NCBI GenBank assembly: GCA_964528155.1
Contig: CAZGRL010000006.1
Span: 30,597 to 94,596, forward strand
Origin: G001797105 sp964528155
GTDB lineage: Bacteria; Chloroflexota; Anaerolineae; Anaerolineales; E44-bin32
Direction of reading: 5' to 3'
DNA length: 64,000 nucleotides
Notes under the pieces: generated by a model
Databases searched by the model: none
What the model was told of the DNA's origin: nothing
Seen by the model: only the letters and a program-made list of their open reading frames with translations
Shown here: piece by piece, positions 50,642-57,323 of the stretch
Layout: each line of letters opens with the position of its first letter
Position numbering within the stretch: the stretch's first letter is position 1
Program-made: the position numbers and the translations under genes

Positions 50642-51652
50642 TCAGGGATGGACGTTTACGAGGGTTCCGACAGAGGCGAAGCCGAACAACCATTCGGCGT
50701 CGGGCGTGGCCAGGTTGACGCATCCGTGACTCATAGGGTGCCCGAAGTTGTTGTGCCAGTACGTGCCGTGAAGCGCGAATCCTTTATAGTAGTACATCGT
50801 GTACGGGACGCCGGGCAGATAGTAACCCGGGCCGGCCATTGGAGTCGCCCGCAGTTTCACGTAAATGCGAAATTGGCCGGTCACCGTCGGGTGGGCAGCC
50901 ACGCCGGTCGACACGATGAACGTGCGGATCGGATCGGCACCTTCGTAGGCGACGACCTTTTGCTCGCTCAGATCGACGTCGATCCACCGACCCTCATCCG
51001 CCAAATCGGCGGGGTTCTCCGTGTAATCCCACGAGACGTTCGGACGCGGGGTCGGCGTTTCCGTCGGCGTTGGGGTTTCGGTCGGGGTCGGCGTCAGCGT
51101 CGGGGTGAGTGTGGGCGTATTGGTCGGAGTCGGCGTCGGTGTAAATGTCGGGGTCGGCGTCGAACTGGCCTTCTCCACCTGGGCCGGCCCAGCCTGCGGC
51201 TGCTTGGCGTCTGCGGGCTGACCGCCGAACCACAAGCCGAGACCGACCACAAGTGCCAGCGCCGGGAGCATGGCCTGAGGCGAGAAAAGCCTCCGAACGG
51301 TCAGCGCTTCAAGGGGTGCGATCTGGTAGTTGAGACCTGCGGGAAGTCGTGCCTGCCGCGCCGCGGCCTGGCGATTCTGGCGAGGGATGCGCCTCATGCA
51401 CCAATCGACTGCCTTGCGCGCGGGGGCGCTCTGAGGATTGATCTCCAGGGCACGGACGGCATACGCCAGCCCGGCTTCGGCATCCTCGGCCGAGGCGGCC
51501 ATGCACAGCCAGGCAGCCTCCGAATCGGGAGCCAGCGCCACCGCCCGCCGGGCGATCCGCCTCGCCCGGGCGCGATCGCCCTGGCCGAGGGCCGCCTTGC
51601 AGGCCTGGAGCATTTCACCGAGTGCCTCGAGCGAAAGTCCGTCTCGCGTCAT
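50642..51652 (-). CDS. L,D-transpeptidase (YkuD) with TPR-like N-terminus and Thr/Pro repeats
   Basis: The 336-residue protein has a cytoplasmic helical N-terminus with TPR-like pattern (1-85), one membrane helix (AMLPALALVVGLGLWFGG), a Thr/Pro-repeat linker of about 45 residues and a C-terminal YkuD domain with the catalytic HGTYWHNNFGHPMSHGCVNL motif. It makes 3-3 cross-links or attaches proteins to peptidoglycan. It overlaps the amidase gene as ATGA, so a cross-linking and a cleaving enzyme are co-translated. Confidence 0.92.
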   Translation of the reverse strand: MTRDGLSLEALGEMLQACKAALGQGDRARARRIARRAVALAPDSEAAWLCMAASAEDAEAGLAYAVRALEINPQSAPARKAVDWCMRRIPRQNRQAAARQARLPAGLNYQIAPLEALTVRRLFSPQAMLPALALVVGLGLWFGGQPADAKQPQAGPAQVEKASSTPTPTFTPTPTPTNTPTLTPTLTPTPTETPTPTETPTPRPNVSWDYTENPADLADEGRWIDVDLSEQKVVAYEGADPIRTFIVSTGVAAHPTVTGQFRIYVKLRATPMAGPGYYLPGVPYTMYYYKGFALHGTYWHNNFGHPMSHGCVNLATPDAEWLFGFASVGTLVNVHP

Positions 51653-52467
51653 GGCCCTTCCGGCTCGCCCGGCAACGTGGCCGGCTCATTGTTGATGTAG
51701 CACAGGATCCCTTCGGCGATGCCTCTCGCCGCACGGTCAGGATGTGATGTCAGGAAGTCCCGGTCCAGGTAGAGAAAACCGGTCTCGATGATCGCCGCCG
51801 GTGTCTGGTTGTGAATCTCGTAGAACGAGTGATATTCGGTCATATCCCGGGTGATGCTTCCCGGGCGAAAGGGGAGGTCCGTCGCCTGCGCGTAACGATC
51901 TGCCAGACATGCGACCAGACGCTGGGCACGGTCGGGGACGGATGTGTCGAGGGCAGCAGCGACCTTGAAGCCGGTTGCCTGGTCATTGATCGGAACACAA
52001 GCGTCGGCGTGGATTGAAACAAGCGCCACCGCCCGGTATCCGGGCAGACGCGGATCGAACTCCTCGAGCAGGTCAGCTTCGATCCCGGCCGCCTGCAGTC
52101 CGCTGACAACAAGGTCAGCAATGGCACTGTTGACCTGGAGCTCAGTCAGTCCGTCCGGACAGACCGAGCCCGGGTCGGGAAGGCCCGTTTCCCGGTTTGG
52201 CCCAGAATGACCTGCCACAATCCCCACCTTCAGGCGCTGGTCGGCTTCGGCTCCGCTGCTGACGGCCGTTGACTGCGATCCCGCTCCGGCACGATCGGCG
52301 GCCGCGGCCAACTGCTCGACCAACTCCCCCGGCCTCAGGCTGGCTGGCGTCCAGGCTGTGAAGACCGTCGCCAGAACAGCCGCAACCCCCACACAAACAG
52401 CCAATGGACGCAGCACCTGGCGTACGCCAGGTGTTGATCCAAGATCCTCTTGAGCCTTGTTGGACAT
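51649..52467 (-). CDS. N-acetylmuramoyl-L-alanine amidase (amidase_3)
   Basis: The 272-residue protein has an N-terminal membrane anchor (LRPLAVCVGVAAVLATVFTAW) and a zinc amidase domain: VGIVAGHSGPN, Glu in DGLTELQVN, VSIHADACVP, and the catalytic Glu in AAIIETGFLYLD. It cleaves the lactyl-amide bond of peptidoglycan. First gene of the pair with the L,D-transpeptidase. Confidence 0.9.
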   Translation of the reverse strand: MSNKAQEDLGSTPGVRQVLRPLAVCVGVAAVLATVFTAWTPASLRPGELVEQLAAAADRAGAGSQSTAVSSGAEADQRLKVGIVAGHSGPNRETGLPDPGSVCPDGLTELQVNSAIADLVVSGLQAAGIEADLLEEFDPRLPGYRAVALVSIHADACVPINDQATGFKVAAALDTSVPDRAQRLVACLADRYAQATDLPFRPGSITRDMTEYHSFYEIHNQTPAAIIETGFLYLDRDFLTSHPDRAARGIAEGILCYINNEPATLPGEPEGP

Positions 52468-52496
52468 GGTCCAACAGATCGTACCCTTAGGCTTTG

Positions 52497-52502
52497 ATTA
52501 TA
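52497..52502 (-). promoter_or_regulatory. Extended -10 (TGCTATAATC) of the amidase/L,D-transpeptidase operon
   Basis: Minus-strand TTGCTATAATCAAAG, 30 bases from ATG 52467. No convincing -35 at 17 bases, as expected for an extended -10. Confidence 0.55.
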
Positions 52503-52642
52503 GCAATATGCCGTTGGCTCAGGCACAGGACGGGGGTAACCCCCTGAGTGAGTGCCGCCGGACCCCAATGCCCGGGGTCAGTAGGTGGATCTGCTCCGCG
52601 TCAGGCGAGATGCCGGCGGGTTCCCCCGAACGAACCTGACTC

Positions 52643-52670
52643 TTGACAAGCCTGCTCACTCGCATATAAT
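52643..52670 (+). promoter_or_regulatory. Consensus promoter of the cysteine operon
   Basis: TTGACA (52643-52648), 16-base spacer, TATAAT (52665-52670): both hexamers are perfect. Transcription should begin near 52677, within ATTGATCAACTTAGTCATAG, which could hold a repressor site. The strength of this promoter implies that expression is limited downstream or by a repressor. Confidence 0.8.
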
Positions 52671-52704
52671 ATTGATCAACTTAGTCATAGAAATTAGGGT
52701 GAGA

Positions 52705-52746
52705 ATGACTTCCTTTGACTGCATGTGTCTGAGGCGGGGACGCTAG
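52705..52746 (+). CDS. Cysteine-rich leader peptide of the cysM operon
   Basis: A 13-codon ORF reads MTSFDCMCLRRGR and has an AGGGTGAG ribosome-binding site directly upstream. It contains TGC-ATG-TGT, i.e. Cys-Met-Cys, and lies between the consensus promoter and cysM. Ribosome stalling at these codons when Cys-tRNA is scarce could change folding of the following RNA. The 3' part of the ORF (GCGGGGACG, 52734-52742) is complementary to CGTCCCCGC at 52808-52816. Too short for usual gene finders. Confidence 0.6.
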   Translation: MTSFDCMCLRRGR

Positions 52747-52786
52747 CCTCCTTGTCTCGGATCGCCTGAAACCAGCACCCCAGGCG

Positions 52787-52880
52787 GCCAACAGACGAGC
52801 GACGGCCCGTCCCCGCAAAGCGATCTCCGGATCGCTAACGGCAGGCGAGCCTGTTCGCAAACGGCTGTTGGCTTTTTGTT
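52787..52880 (+). terminator. Attenuator-like terminator upstream of cysM
   Basis: CTAACGGC (52835-52842) can pair with GCTGTTGG (52864-52871, two G-U pairs plus one G-T type wobble), enclosing CAGG-CGAG-CCTG. TTTTTGTTT follows at 52873-52881. GCCAACAG (52787-52794) can pair instead with CTGTTGGC (52865-52872). It sits 15 bases before the cysM ribosome-binding site, so it is an internal leader terminator rather than the end of a gene. Confidence 0.5.
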
Positions 52881-52895
52881 TCCCTGGAGGATCAA

Positions 52896-53849
52896 TTGAC
52901 TGAGGTCACTCTTCAGACCAGGATCATCGAAGACAAGCTCGGAGAGGCGAATCAGCTGTTCGCCCACGTGGGTGGCACACCCTTGCTCCCGCTACGGAGG
53001 GTCGCTCCAGACCTGCCGGATGAGGTCCGGATATGGGGAAAGGCGGAGTGGTTCAACCCCGCCGGTTCGGTCAAGGATCGCCCAGCCTCCGGCATCATCC
53101 GCTCCGCCCTGCAGAACGGTCGACTGGGCGAAGGGCAAATCCTGCTCGACTCGACCTCGGGCAACATGGGGATCGCCTATGCGACTTTCGGGGCCGCACT
53201 CGGCATCCCCATCAGGCTGGCGATACCCGGCAATGCTGGCCCTGCCCGCCTGGCGATCCTGAGAGCCCTCGGAGCGGAGCTTGTCATCACCGATCCGACG
53301 GAAGGCTCGGACGGCGCCCGCGTTGTCGCCCACCGAATGGCTGACCAGGATCCGGATCGGTTCTATTACGCCGACCAATACAGCAACCCTGCCAACTGGC
53401 AGGCACACTTCGAAAGCACAGGGCCCGAAGTCCTCGCCCAGACACGCGGAAGGCTAACGCATTTCGTCAGCGGGCTTGGCACGACAGGCACCTTGACGGG
53501 CGTCGGTCGCTACTTGCGAGAGCACGCCCCTGAGGCCCGCCTAATCGCGGTTCAGCCGGATGGACCGATGCATGGGTTGGAAGGGTTGAAGTATCTTCCG
53601 ACCAGTCACATGCCTCCGATCTACGATTCGACTCTCCCGGACGAGACGGTTTCCGTCTCGACGGAGGAGGCCTACGCGATGGCCCGTCGCCTGGCGAGGG
53701 CTGAAGGATTGCTGGTCGGCCTTTCGGCGGCTGCAGCAACGGTGGCGGCCTTGCGAATCGCTGAGGCTGAACGATCGGCAACGATCGTCGTGCTGTTTCC
53801 CGACTCAGGGATCAAGTATCTCGATCTCCCATTTTGGAGCCAGGCATGA
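52896..53849 (+). CDS. cysM: PLP-dependent cysteine synthase, CysM type
   Basis: The 317-residue beta-family enzyme binds PLP on Lys60 (FNPAGSVKDRPA), with the substrate loop STSGNMG and the phosphate loop SGLGTTGTLTG. In this gene neighbourhood the M. tuberculosis CysM logic applies: an activated serine (O-phosphoserine there) reacts with a carrier-protein thiocarboxylate rather than free sulfide. TTG 52896 follows a GGAGG site. It overlaps the JAMM protease gene as ATGA. Upstream lies a Cys-codon leader with a terminator-like element. Confidence 0.88.
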   Translation: MTEVTLQTRIIEDKLGEANQLFAHVGGTPLLPLRRVAPDLPDEVRIWGKAEWFNPAGSVKDRPASGIIRSALQNGRLGEGQILLDSTSGNMGIAYATFGAALGIPIRLAIPGNAGPARLAILRALGAELVITDPTEGSDGARVVAHRMADQDPDRFYYADQYSNPANWQAHFESTGPEVLAQTRGRLTHFVSGLGTTGTLTGVGRYLREHAPEARLIAVQPDGPMHGLEGLKYLPTSHMPPIYDSTLPDETVSVSTEEAYAMARRLARAEGLLVGLSAAAATVAALRIAEAERSATIVVLFPDSGIKYLDLPFWSQA

Positions 53850-54298
53850 CGATCATTCTCAGCTCATCCCTCATTCGTCAAATCCATGAAAACGGCGAAC
53901 GGCATTATCCGGAGGAGGGCGCCGGGCTCATTTTGGGAAAGGCCGACGCGCAGGCGCGCCGGGCGACCGGACTCATCCATCGCGCCAACAGTTTCGCCCC
54001 CGAGTCGCGTCGCCGACGGTATGCCATCGGTCCGCAGGAGATGCTTGAGGCGGAAGACCAGGCCGAGAGCCTTGGGGTCGACATCGTCGGGGTCTTCCAC
54101 TCCCACCCAGACCACCCGGCACGTCCATCAGAATTCGACCTTGCCTGGGCCATGCCCTGGTACTCGTACGTCATCACCAGTGTTTCTAATGGGAGAGCTG
54201 TTGAAAGCCGCTCGTGGCGGCTCTCCGATGATCGGAGCTCGTTTGTCGAAGAACAGCTTGTTCAGATTGAAATCGAAGCCTCCGAGGAGGAACGATGA
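53846..54298 (+). CDS. mec: JAMM/Mov34 metalloprotease, Mec type
   Basis: The 150-residue zinc protease has the full JAMM signature: Glu in YPEEGAGLILG and HSHPDHPARPSEFD with zinc ligands His85, His87 and Asp98 and Ser95. In M. tuberculosis the Mec homologue cuts the peptide bond linking CysO's C-terminal glycine to the newly made cysteine. Here it also faces a carrier whose GG is followed by a membrane domain, so it may first mature that fusion. It overlaps cysM and the carrier gene by 4 bases each. Confidence 0.88.
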   Translation: MTIILSSSLIRQIHENGERHYPEEGAGLILGKADAQARRATGLIHRANSFAPESRRRRYAIGPQEMLEAEDQAESLGVDIVGVFHSHPDHPARPSEFDLAWAMPWYSYVITSVSNGRAVESRSWRLSDDRSSFVEEQLVQIEIEASEEER

Positions 54299-55062
54299 GT
54301 CTGGTACGTCTACCGACCCCGCTACGTCCCTATGCTGACGGCCGCAAGCAAGTCGAAGTGAAGGGCACGACGGTCGCCGATGCTCTCGCAGATCTGGCGA
54401 AGTCGTACCCGGAGTTGAGCCACCATCTTTACGACGATGGTGGACGCTTGCGCCCGTATGTGAATGTGTTCCTGAACGACGACGACGTACGCACCCTCCA
54501 GGGTGAATCGACCCCAATCACCGACGAAGATCGTCTTGTGATCGTCCCCAGTATTGCGGGAGGGAGAGCAGGTTCGCCGGAGAGCACAGCCCTGCGCCCG
54601 GTCGATCATACGGCCTTGCGCGTGAACCAGGCATTCATCATCAGCTTTCTCGGTGCGGCTTTCATCGCCGGATCCATCCCGCTGGTCGCGTTGGTTTGCC
54701 TGGTTATGGGCATCGGCAGTGTCGTCGGCCGTCCTGGTTTTCTCCCGCTCTACCGCCTGCTTCGGGGTCGCGGTCTCTTCAAGCCCGATGTCGTTCAAGA
54801 CAACTCCGAGCCGCACCGCTTCGCCCAAGGTATGGGCGCCGCAGTCCTGGTGGGCAGCGTGATTTGTGCGGTCGCCGGCCTGAGCATTGTCTCTTGGACG
54901 CTGGCCTGGGTGGTCATCGCCCCGGCCGCCCTCAACCTTTTCGGCGGTTTCTGCGTCGGCTGCGCCATTTACTACTGGCTCAGTCGTCTCGGGGCTCCCG
55001 GTTTCAACCGGGCGCCGCCTCCCGGGGTAACCCCCGGCCGACGGCCGTCCTCATCGGCCTAG
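54295..55062 (+). CDS. CysO/ThiS-like sulfur carrier fused to a DUF4395 membrane domain
   Basis: Residues 1-90 form a beta-grasp MoaD/ThiS-like carrier (VRLPTPLRPYADGRKQVEV, YVNVFLNDDDVRTL, DRLVIVPSIAGG) ending in Gly89-Gly90. The chain does not stop there: RAGSPESTALRP leads to a DUF4395 domain with about four membrane helices and the cysteine motif FCVGCAIYYWL. Carriers of this family need a free GG terminus for activation, so the protein must be cut after Gly90 or work differently. JAMM protease and E1-like enzyme genes are next to it. Confidence 0.85.
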   Translation: MSLVRLPTPLRPYADGRKQVEVKGTTVADALADLAKSYPELSHHLYDDGGRLRPYVNVFLNDDDVRTLQGESTPITDEDRLVIVPSIAGGRAGSPESTALRPVDHTALRVNQAFIISFLGAAFIAGSIPLVALVCLVMGIGSVVGRPGFLPLYRLLRGRGLFKPDVVQDNSEPHRFAQGMGAAVLVGSVICAVAGLSIVSWTLAWVVIAPAALNLFGGFCVGCAIYYWLSRLGAPGFNRAPPPGVTPGRRPSSSA

Positions 55063-55068
55063 GTTCCA

Positions 55069-55515
55069 ATGCTGGAACGACTTATTCTCACCCTTTTTCT
55101 CGCCGGCCTGGGCTGGCTGGCCTATCGAACGATCTCCGGCTACATCCTCCGCAGGCATGCCGGCCGCACGCTGCGCCTCGACGGCTACAATCCGGGCCAG
55201 CCAGCGATCCTGTATTTCACCGCTCCCGGCTGTGGTCCGTGTGAGACCATCCAGCGACCGGCTCTACTCGAGCTCGAAGCCCTTTCAAACGGCAGAGTCC
55301 AGGTGATCGAAGTCGACGCCATCGAGCAGCCAGAGCTGGCTGACGCCTGGGGTGTTCTGACTGTACCGACTACCTTTGTCATGGACTCCCACGGCCGGCC
55401 GCGCGGGGTGAACCACGGCGTTGCCCGGGCTGGGAAGCTCGCCCATCAATTGACCGCCGTCGGCGAACTGAAAACCCCGGGGCTGGATCCGAGTCACGTG
55501 CATGAGAGCAAGTAG
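55069..55515 (+). CDS. Membrane-anchored thioredoxin
   Basis: The 148-residue protein has one N-terminal membrane helix (LILTLFLAGLGWLAYRTI) and a thioredoxin fold with CGPC (Cys55, Cys58) in LYFTAPGCGPCETI and the cis-Pro loop TVPTTFVMD. It starts 6 bases after the carrier/DUF4395 gene. It may recycle DUF4395 cysteines or a persulfide on the sulfur pathway. Whether the domain faces the cytoplasm or outside is unclear: the lone helix followed by basic residues (YILRRHAGR) favours a cytoplasmic C-terminus. Confidence 0.85.
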   Translation: MLERLILTLFLAGLGWLAYRTISGYILRRHAGRTLRLDGYNPGQPAILYFTAPGCGPCETIQRPALLELEALSNGRVQVIEVDAIEQPELADAWGVLTVPTTFVMDSHGRPRGVNHGVARAGKLAHQLTAVGELKTPGLDPSHVHESK

Positions 55516-55523
55516 AATGAAGG

Positions 55524-55542
55524 CCGGCGCTGAGAGCGCCGG
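55524..55542. other. Intercistronic hairpin before moeZ
   Basis: CCGGCGCT and AGCGCCGG arms with a GAG loop in the 92-base gap between the thioredoxin stop and moeZ. No U run, so more likely an mRNA-stability or attenuation element than a full terminator. Confidence 0.45.
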
Positions 55543-55607
55543 AAATTCGATGTCATGCTTCAAACTGACGTCGCGCCAAAGGATCACGAATCTATAGAGA
55601 GTGACGA

Positions 55608-56786
55608 ATGGATATCCCGAAGAAGTCAAATAGCAATGGGCAATTGTCCCACTCTGAAATCCTGCGCTACTCGCGCCACCTGCTGATGCCGGAGGTCGGC
55701 CTGGAGGGACAACAGAAGCTCAAACAGGCCTCCGTCCTTGTGATCGGAACCGGCGGGCTCGGTTCGCCGGTGGCGATGTACCTGGCGGCGGCCGGTGTCG
55801 GTCGGCTGGGTTTGGTCGATTATGACGTTGTGGACTTCACCAACCTGCAGCGGCAGATTATCCACGGGACACAGCGATTGGGTGAGAGGAAGGTCATCTC
55901 CGCCCGCGACAGATTGCTCGATATCAATCCTTCGATTCAGATCGACGTGTACGACGAGCCTTACACATCCGAGAATGCGATGAGCATATCGGAGCCGTAC
56001 GACGTGATCATCGATGGGACGGACAACTTCCCCACCCGCTATCTTGTGAACGATGTGTGCGTCCTGAGTGGAAAGCCCGACGTCTTCGGCTCGATCTTCC
56101 GATTTGAGGGGCAGCTAAGCGTGTTTTGGGCGGAGAAAGGGCCGTGCTATCGCTGTCTATTCCCCGAGCCGCCTCCACCGGGCCTGGTGCCTTCATGCGC
56201 CGAGGGCGGCGTGTTCGGCGTGCTCCCCGGTACGATTGGCACGCTTCAGGCGACGGAAGCCCTCAAGCTGATCCTCGGGATCGGCGAACCCATGATCGGG
56301 AAGCTTCTCCTGTTCGACGCATTGGGGATGGACTTCGACGAAGTTCGCCTGAAGAAGAACCCTGACTGCAAGGTGTGCTCGGACCACCCCGAGGTGACCG
56401 AGTTGATCGACTACGAGGAGTTCTGCGGTGTGCCCGGGCACGACCGCCCGGAGTCGCTGCTGGTCAGTGAGTGGGAGATCGACGCCAGGGACCTGGCGAC
56501 GCGCCTGCAGAACGGAGAGCGGATCCGGCTGATCGACGTGCGCGAGCCCCACGAGCTGCAAATCTCGCACATCGACGGCGCCGAGTTGATCCCCCTCGGG
56601 ACGCTGGCGGGCCGGATGAACGAGCTAGATAGCGCCGAAGAGATCGTTCTGTTCTGCAAGGCCGGCGGCCGCTCCGCCCAGGCGCTTCAACTTCTGGCGG
56701 GGGCCGGTTTCCGCAAGATCAAGAACTTGCACGGCGGGATCAACGCCTGGGTGCGCGAAGTGGACCAGAGCCAGCCCGTGTATTGA
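55608..56786 (+). CDS. moeZ: MoeZ/MoeB-like E1 adenylyltransferase with C-terminal rhodanese
   Basis: The 392-residue enzyme adenylates the GG terminus of sulfur carriers and supplies sulfur. The N-terminal ThiF/MoeB domain has VIGTGGLGSPVAMYLAAAGVG, LVDYDVVDFTNLQRQI, the catalytic Asp in DGTDNFPTRY, and two zinc-binding Cys pairs (CYRC, CKVC). The C-terminal rhodanese carries the persulfide Cys350 in FCKAGGRS. It provides the activation and sulfuration step for the CysO-like carrier encoded two genes upstream. Confidence 0.93.
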   Translation: MDIPKKSNSNGQLSHSEILRYSRHLLMPEVGLEGQQKLKQASVLVIGTGGLGSPVAMYLAAAGVGRLGLVDYDVVDFTNLQRQIIHGTQRLGERKVISARDRLLDINPSIQIDVYDEPYTSENAMSISEPYDVIIDGTDNFPTRYLVNDVCVLSGKPDVFGSIFRFEGQLSVFWAEKGPCYRCLFPEPPPPGLVPSCAEGGVFGVLPGTIGTLQATEALKLILGIGEPMIGKLLLFDALGMDFDEVRLKKNPDCKVCSDHPEVTELIDYEEFCGVPGHDRPESLLVSEWEIDARDLATRLQNGERIRLIDVREPHELQISHIDGAELIPLGTLAGRMNELDSAEEIVLFCKAGGRSAQALQLLAGAGFRKIKNLHGGINAWVREVDQSQPVY

Positions 56787-56811
56787 CTCGTCCCGATTCC
56801 GGGCCTATACT
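56783..56811 (+). promoter_or_regulatory. Promoter of the trpB T-box transcript
   Basis: TTGACT (56783-56788, overlapping the moeZ stop), 17-base spacer, TATACT (56806-56811). Transcription should start near 56818. Confidence 0.65.
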
Positions 56812-56817
56812 CTATGG

Positions 56818-57150
56818 ACAATTCACCTCAAGAACGGCTTTGAAGAGGGCGAGTAGCCGCCGAGACGGTCAACCAGAGAGTGGGGAGTGGTGGAAACCCC
56901 ACAGGCACGCCGGCGGTGAATGGACCTCGGAGCTGCAGGGCCAAAGGCTGATCGCCGAGTAACCCGTGCCGGAGCTGCCACCGTTATCAGGGTAAAGGGC
57001 ATCGCGGATTTTCCGCCGTGCTCAATGAGAGTGAGGCTGGCTTTTTCAACCCCGTCGCATCACCGGCGGGGTTTGCGGTTAAGCCGGCCTAACCGGGGTG
57101 GCACCGCGGGCGTTCAGACGCTCGTCCCCGACCGGGGACGGGCGTTTTTT
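56818..57150 (+). ncRNA. T-box riboswitch, tryptophan type
   Basis: A leader of about 330 bases before trpB. The antiterminator holds the T-box core AACCGGGGTGGCACCGCG (57091 onward), whose UGGC (57099-57102) can pair with a tRNA 3' GCCA end. The specifier region reads GAATGGACC with TGG at 56921-56923, the Trp codon, followed by the usual A. A terminator hairpin (57119-57144) followed by T6 overlaps the antiterminator. Uncharged tRNA-Trp should stabilise the antiterminator and switch trpB on. Confidence 0.9.
57119..57150 (+). terminator. T-box terminator stem
   Basis: CGTCCCCG and CGGGGACG arms extended by outer CGC/GCG pairs, followed by TTTTTT at 57145-57150. This is the regulated terminator of the T-box leader. 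Confidence 0.85.
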
Positions 57151-57323
57151 GTTTCCAGAGACCCTGCCCGTCTCCCTGACCGCTGGTCATGGACGAGGTC
57201 GAGCTTCGATCTGGCGTTCATGATCACGAGCGACGGACAGGAGGTGTGAAGGGAACGATCGATCACAGGATCAGTTCGTACGCCGACACAATGCTTGCTC
57301 AACCCAATCAAAGGAGGCCGGAA

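Noticed and set aside
50498..51700. 400-codon ORF antisense to the L,D-transpeptidase
   Set aside because: Shadow of the high-GC opposite strand, rich in Arg and Gly without any motif.
52705..52880. SAM or other known metabolite riboswitch upstream of cysM
   Set aside because: No S-box core or other aptamer consensus that I can recognise, and no T-box core. The leader-peptide model fits the visible features better.
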